DNA of 64,000 nt. Origin: an uncultured Chloroflexota bacterium (GTDB lineage Bacteria > Chloroflexota > Dehalococcoidia > Lucifugimonadales > CAJXCD01). This document shows positions 62,966 through 64,000 of this stretch, piece after piece (within the stretch, counting starts at the first letter, position 1; every line of letters starts with the position of its first letter). The notes under the pieces are model-generated. The model did not search any database. It worked only from the letters and a program-made list of their open reading frames with translations, and was not told the DNA's origin. The stretch is from NCBI GenBank assembly GCA_913051545.1, contig CAJXCD010000001.1, positions 1 to 64,000 on the forward strand, in the 5' to 3' direction. Position numbers and translations under genes: made by a program.

Positions 62966-64000
62966 TTGAACACAGATAATTTAATTGGTGTAGCCTATTT
63001 AATAGCTACTTTACTCTTCATTATTGGACTAAAGCGATTTAACTCCCCTGCCACAGCGAGGTCTGGCAACTTCTTGTCATCCGCAGGCATGTTTATAGCC
63101 ATAATAGCTACGTTATATGACCAAAAAATAATAAACTATCAAACTATAGCTATAGGAATTGTAATAGGATCCGTAATTGGTGCATTGATGTCCAGAACAA
63201 TCCGAATGACCGCAATGCCTCAACTTGTAGCTATTTTCAACGGACTAGGGGGAGGAGCTTCAAGCATTGTTGCAGCGTCGGAATTTACAAGATTGTATAC
63301 CAAGTCTTCCATAGAACCTGCGGTTTCATTTTCCATAATGTTTGGCACCTTAATTGGACTAGTTACTCTATCCGGAAGTGTTGTCGCTTTCCTTAAACTA
63401 CAAGGGATTTTGCGTGGCCAACCAATCACATTCCCTCTTCAAAAAAGTGTGAGCACAGTACTGTTTATAGTTATACTAGCCGCAATTGTATATCTCATAC
63501 AATCATCATTTATGCCTCTCTACTTAGCATTGGTAATTGCTTGCTTGCTATTAGGGCTACTCCTCGTAATCCCAATTGGGGGAGCTGATATGCCAGTAGT
63601 CATATCTCTCCTTAACTCATACTCAGGTATCGCTGCTGCTGCTGCTGGTTTTATATTGGGCAATGTAATGCTAATAGTCGCAGGAGCGTTAGTAGGTGCG
63701 GCAGGAATAATTCTCACTCAAATCATGATAAAAGCTATGAATAGATCTCTCGCAAACGTAATGTTTGGTGCCTTTGGTGCATCTGATCAAAGCATTACAG
63801 CAGATATCTCGAGCAATAGTAAACCGATCCGGCAAACTACTGCTCAGGATGCTGCTGTAATGCTCGCCTACGCGAGATCTGCTATCTTTGTCCCAGGCTA
63901 TGGACTCGCCGTCTCACAAGCACAGCATCAACTCAAAGAACTTGGCACACTCATGGACCAAAGAGGTGTATCAGTAAAATACGCTATTCATCCAGTAGCC
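62966..64000 (+). CDS. pntB: NAD(P) transhydrogenase subunit beta (3' truncated)
   Basis: The first 345 codons are in the window, open to the last base. The translation starts MNTDNLIGVAYLIATLLFII, followed by domain II helices with QLVAIFNGLGGGASSIVAASEF and GGADMPVVISLLNSYSGIAAAAAGF. The NADP(H)-binding domain III begins near residue 290 with VPGYGLAVSQAQHQLKELG. Normal PntB has about 460 residues, so roughly a quarter is missing. Start is TTG 62966; AGGAG at 62950 is 11 bases away, so an ACG at 62960 is an unlikely alternative. Confidence 0.95.
   Translation, partial: MNTDNLIGVAYLIATLLFIIGLKRFNSPATARSGNFLSSAGMFIAIIATLYDQKIINYQTIAIGIVIGSVIGALMSRTIRMTAMPQLVAIFNGLGGGASSIVAASEFTRLYTKSSIEPAVSFSIMFGTLIGLVTLSGSVVAFLKLQGILRGQPITFPLQKSVSTVLFIVILAAIVYLIQSSFMPLYLALVIACLLLGLLLVIPIGGADMPVVISLLNSYSGIAAAAAGFILGNVMLIVAGALVGAAGIILTQIMIKAMNRSLANVMFGAFGASDQSITADISSNSKPIRQTTAQDAAVMLAYARSAIFVPGYGLAVSQAQHQLKELGTLMDQRGVSVKYAIHPVA

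Noticed and set aside
1-64000. Insertion sequences, prophage, toxin-antitoxin, restriction or other defence systems
   Set aside because: No transposase, integrase, phage structural gene, restriction or Cas-type motif was seen in any frame.

Overview
The window is a gene-dense, AT-leaning bacterial chromosome segment with about 65 protein genes, two tRNAs and no insertion sequence, prophage or CRISPR array. The protein set (short IF-2 of about 600 residues, caa3-type oxidase with subunit II fused to cytochrome c, tandem amidohydrolases, a phytanoyl-CoA-dioxygenase-like enzyme, a variant DHDPS-family protein) suggests an aerobic, free-living Chloroflexota, most likely a marine Dehalococcoidia/SAR202-type lineage. 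This assignment is inference; no rRNA is present to confirm it. TTG and GTG starts are common, and three genes (ylxR, infC, ogt) appear to start at AUU or AUA.

Layout. 1-3964 (+): 3' end of a probable nusA with an octapeptide repeat tail, then ylxR, infB, rbfA, truB. 4065-6317 (+): a 46-residue zinc ribbon, a structured leader with terminator, rplU-rpmA-rpmE, then a DUF1385 membrane protein. 6341-9810 (-): histidine genes hisH-hisA-methyltransferase-hisF-hisIE. 9935-11036 (-): cobalamin adenosyltransferase and Hsp20, separated by a perfect 28-bp hairpin; divergent from cbpA-hspR (+, 11229-12424). 12553-16646 (+): PH-domain membrane protein, two tandem amidohydrolases and a PhyH-like oxygenase. 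16697-17506 (-): ThiF/MoeB-like E1 enzyme. 17779-24450 (+): coaX-coaBC (coenzyme A), prs-secA, and an unrecognised 257-residue protein. 24442-29040 (-): valS and a glycoside-hydrolase-like protein. 29466-31334 (+): infC-rpmI-rplT and purN. 31350-39151 (-): complete caa3 cytochrome oxidase operon ctaA-ctaB-coxB-coxA-coxC-coxD-ctaG-small TM protein-sco. 39280-42023 (-): a lactonase-like beta-propeller, tRNA-Lys(CTT) and a DHDPS-family protein lacking the family's catalytic residues. 42313-47711 (+): moxR, DUF58, a transglutaminase-like membrane protein with Ser in place of the nucleophilic Cys, and ogt. 47729-51507 (-): DUF2007 protein and dnaE. 51931-57438 (+): rplY, metallo-beta-lactamase protein, mfd. 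57473-58180 (-): HAD phosphatase. 58257-64000 (+): AIR-synthase/HypE-like protein, PIG-L deacetylase, tRNA-Pro(CGG), D-2-hydroxyacid dehydrogenase, and the split transhydrogenase pntAA-pntAB-pntB, the last running off the window.

Most of the content is core translation, secretion, repair, cofactor and respiration machinery. Less ordinary elements are the non-canonical starts, the attenuator-like leader before rplU, the altered active sites in the transglutaminase-like and DHDPS-like proteins, the paired amidohydrolases with a dioxygenase, and several strong hairpins or palindromes. I did not find a clearly new multi-gene system.
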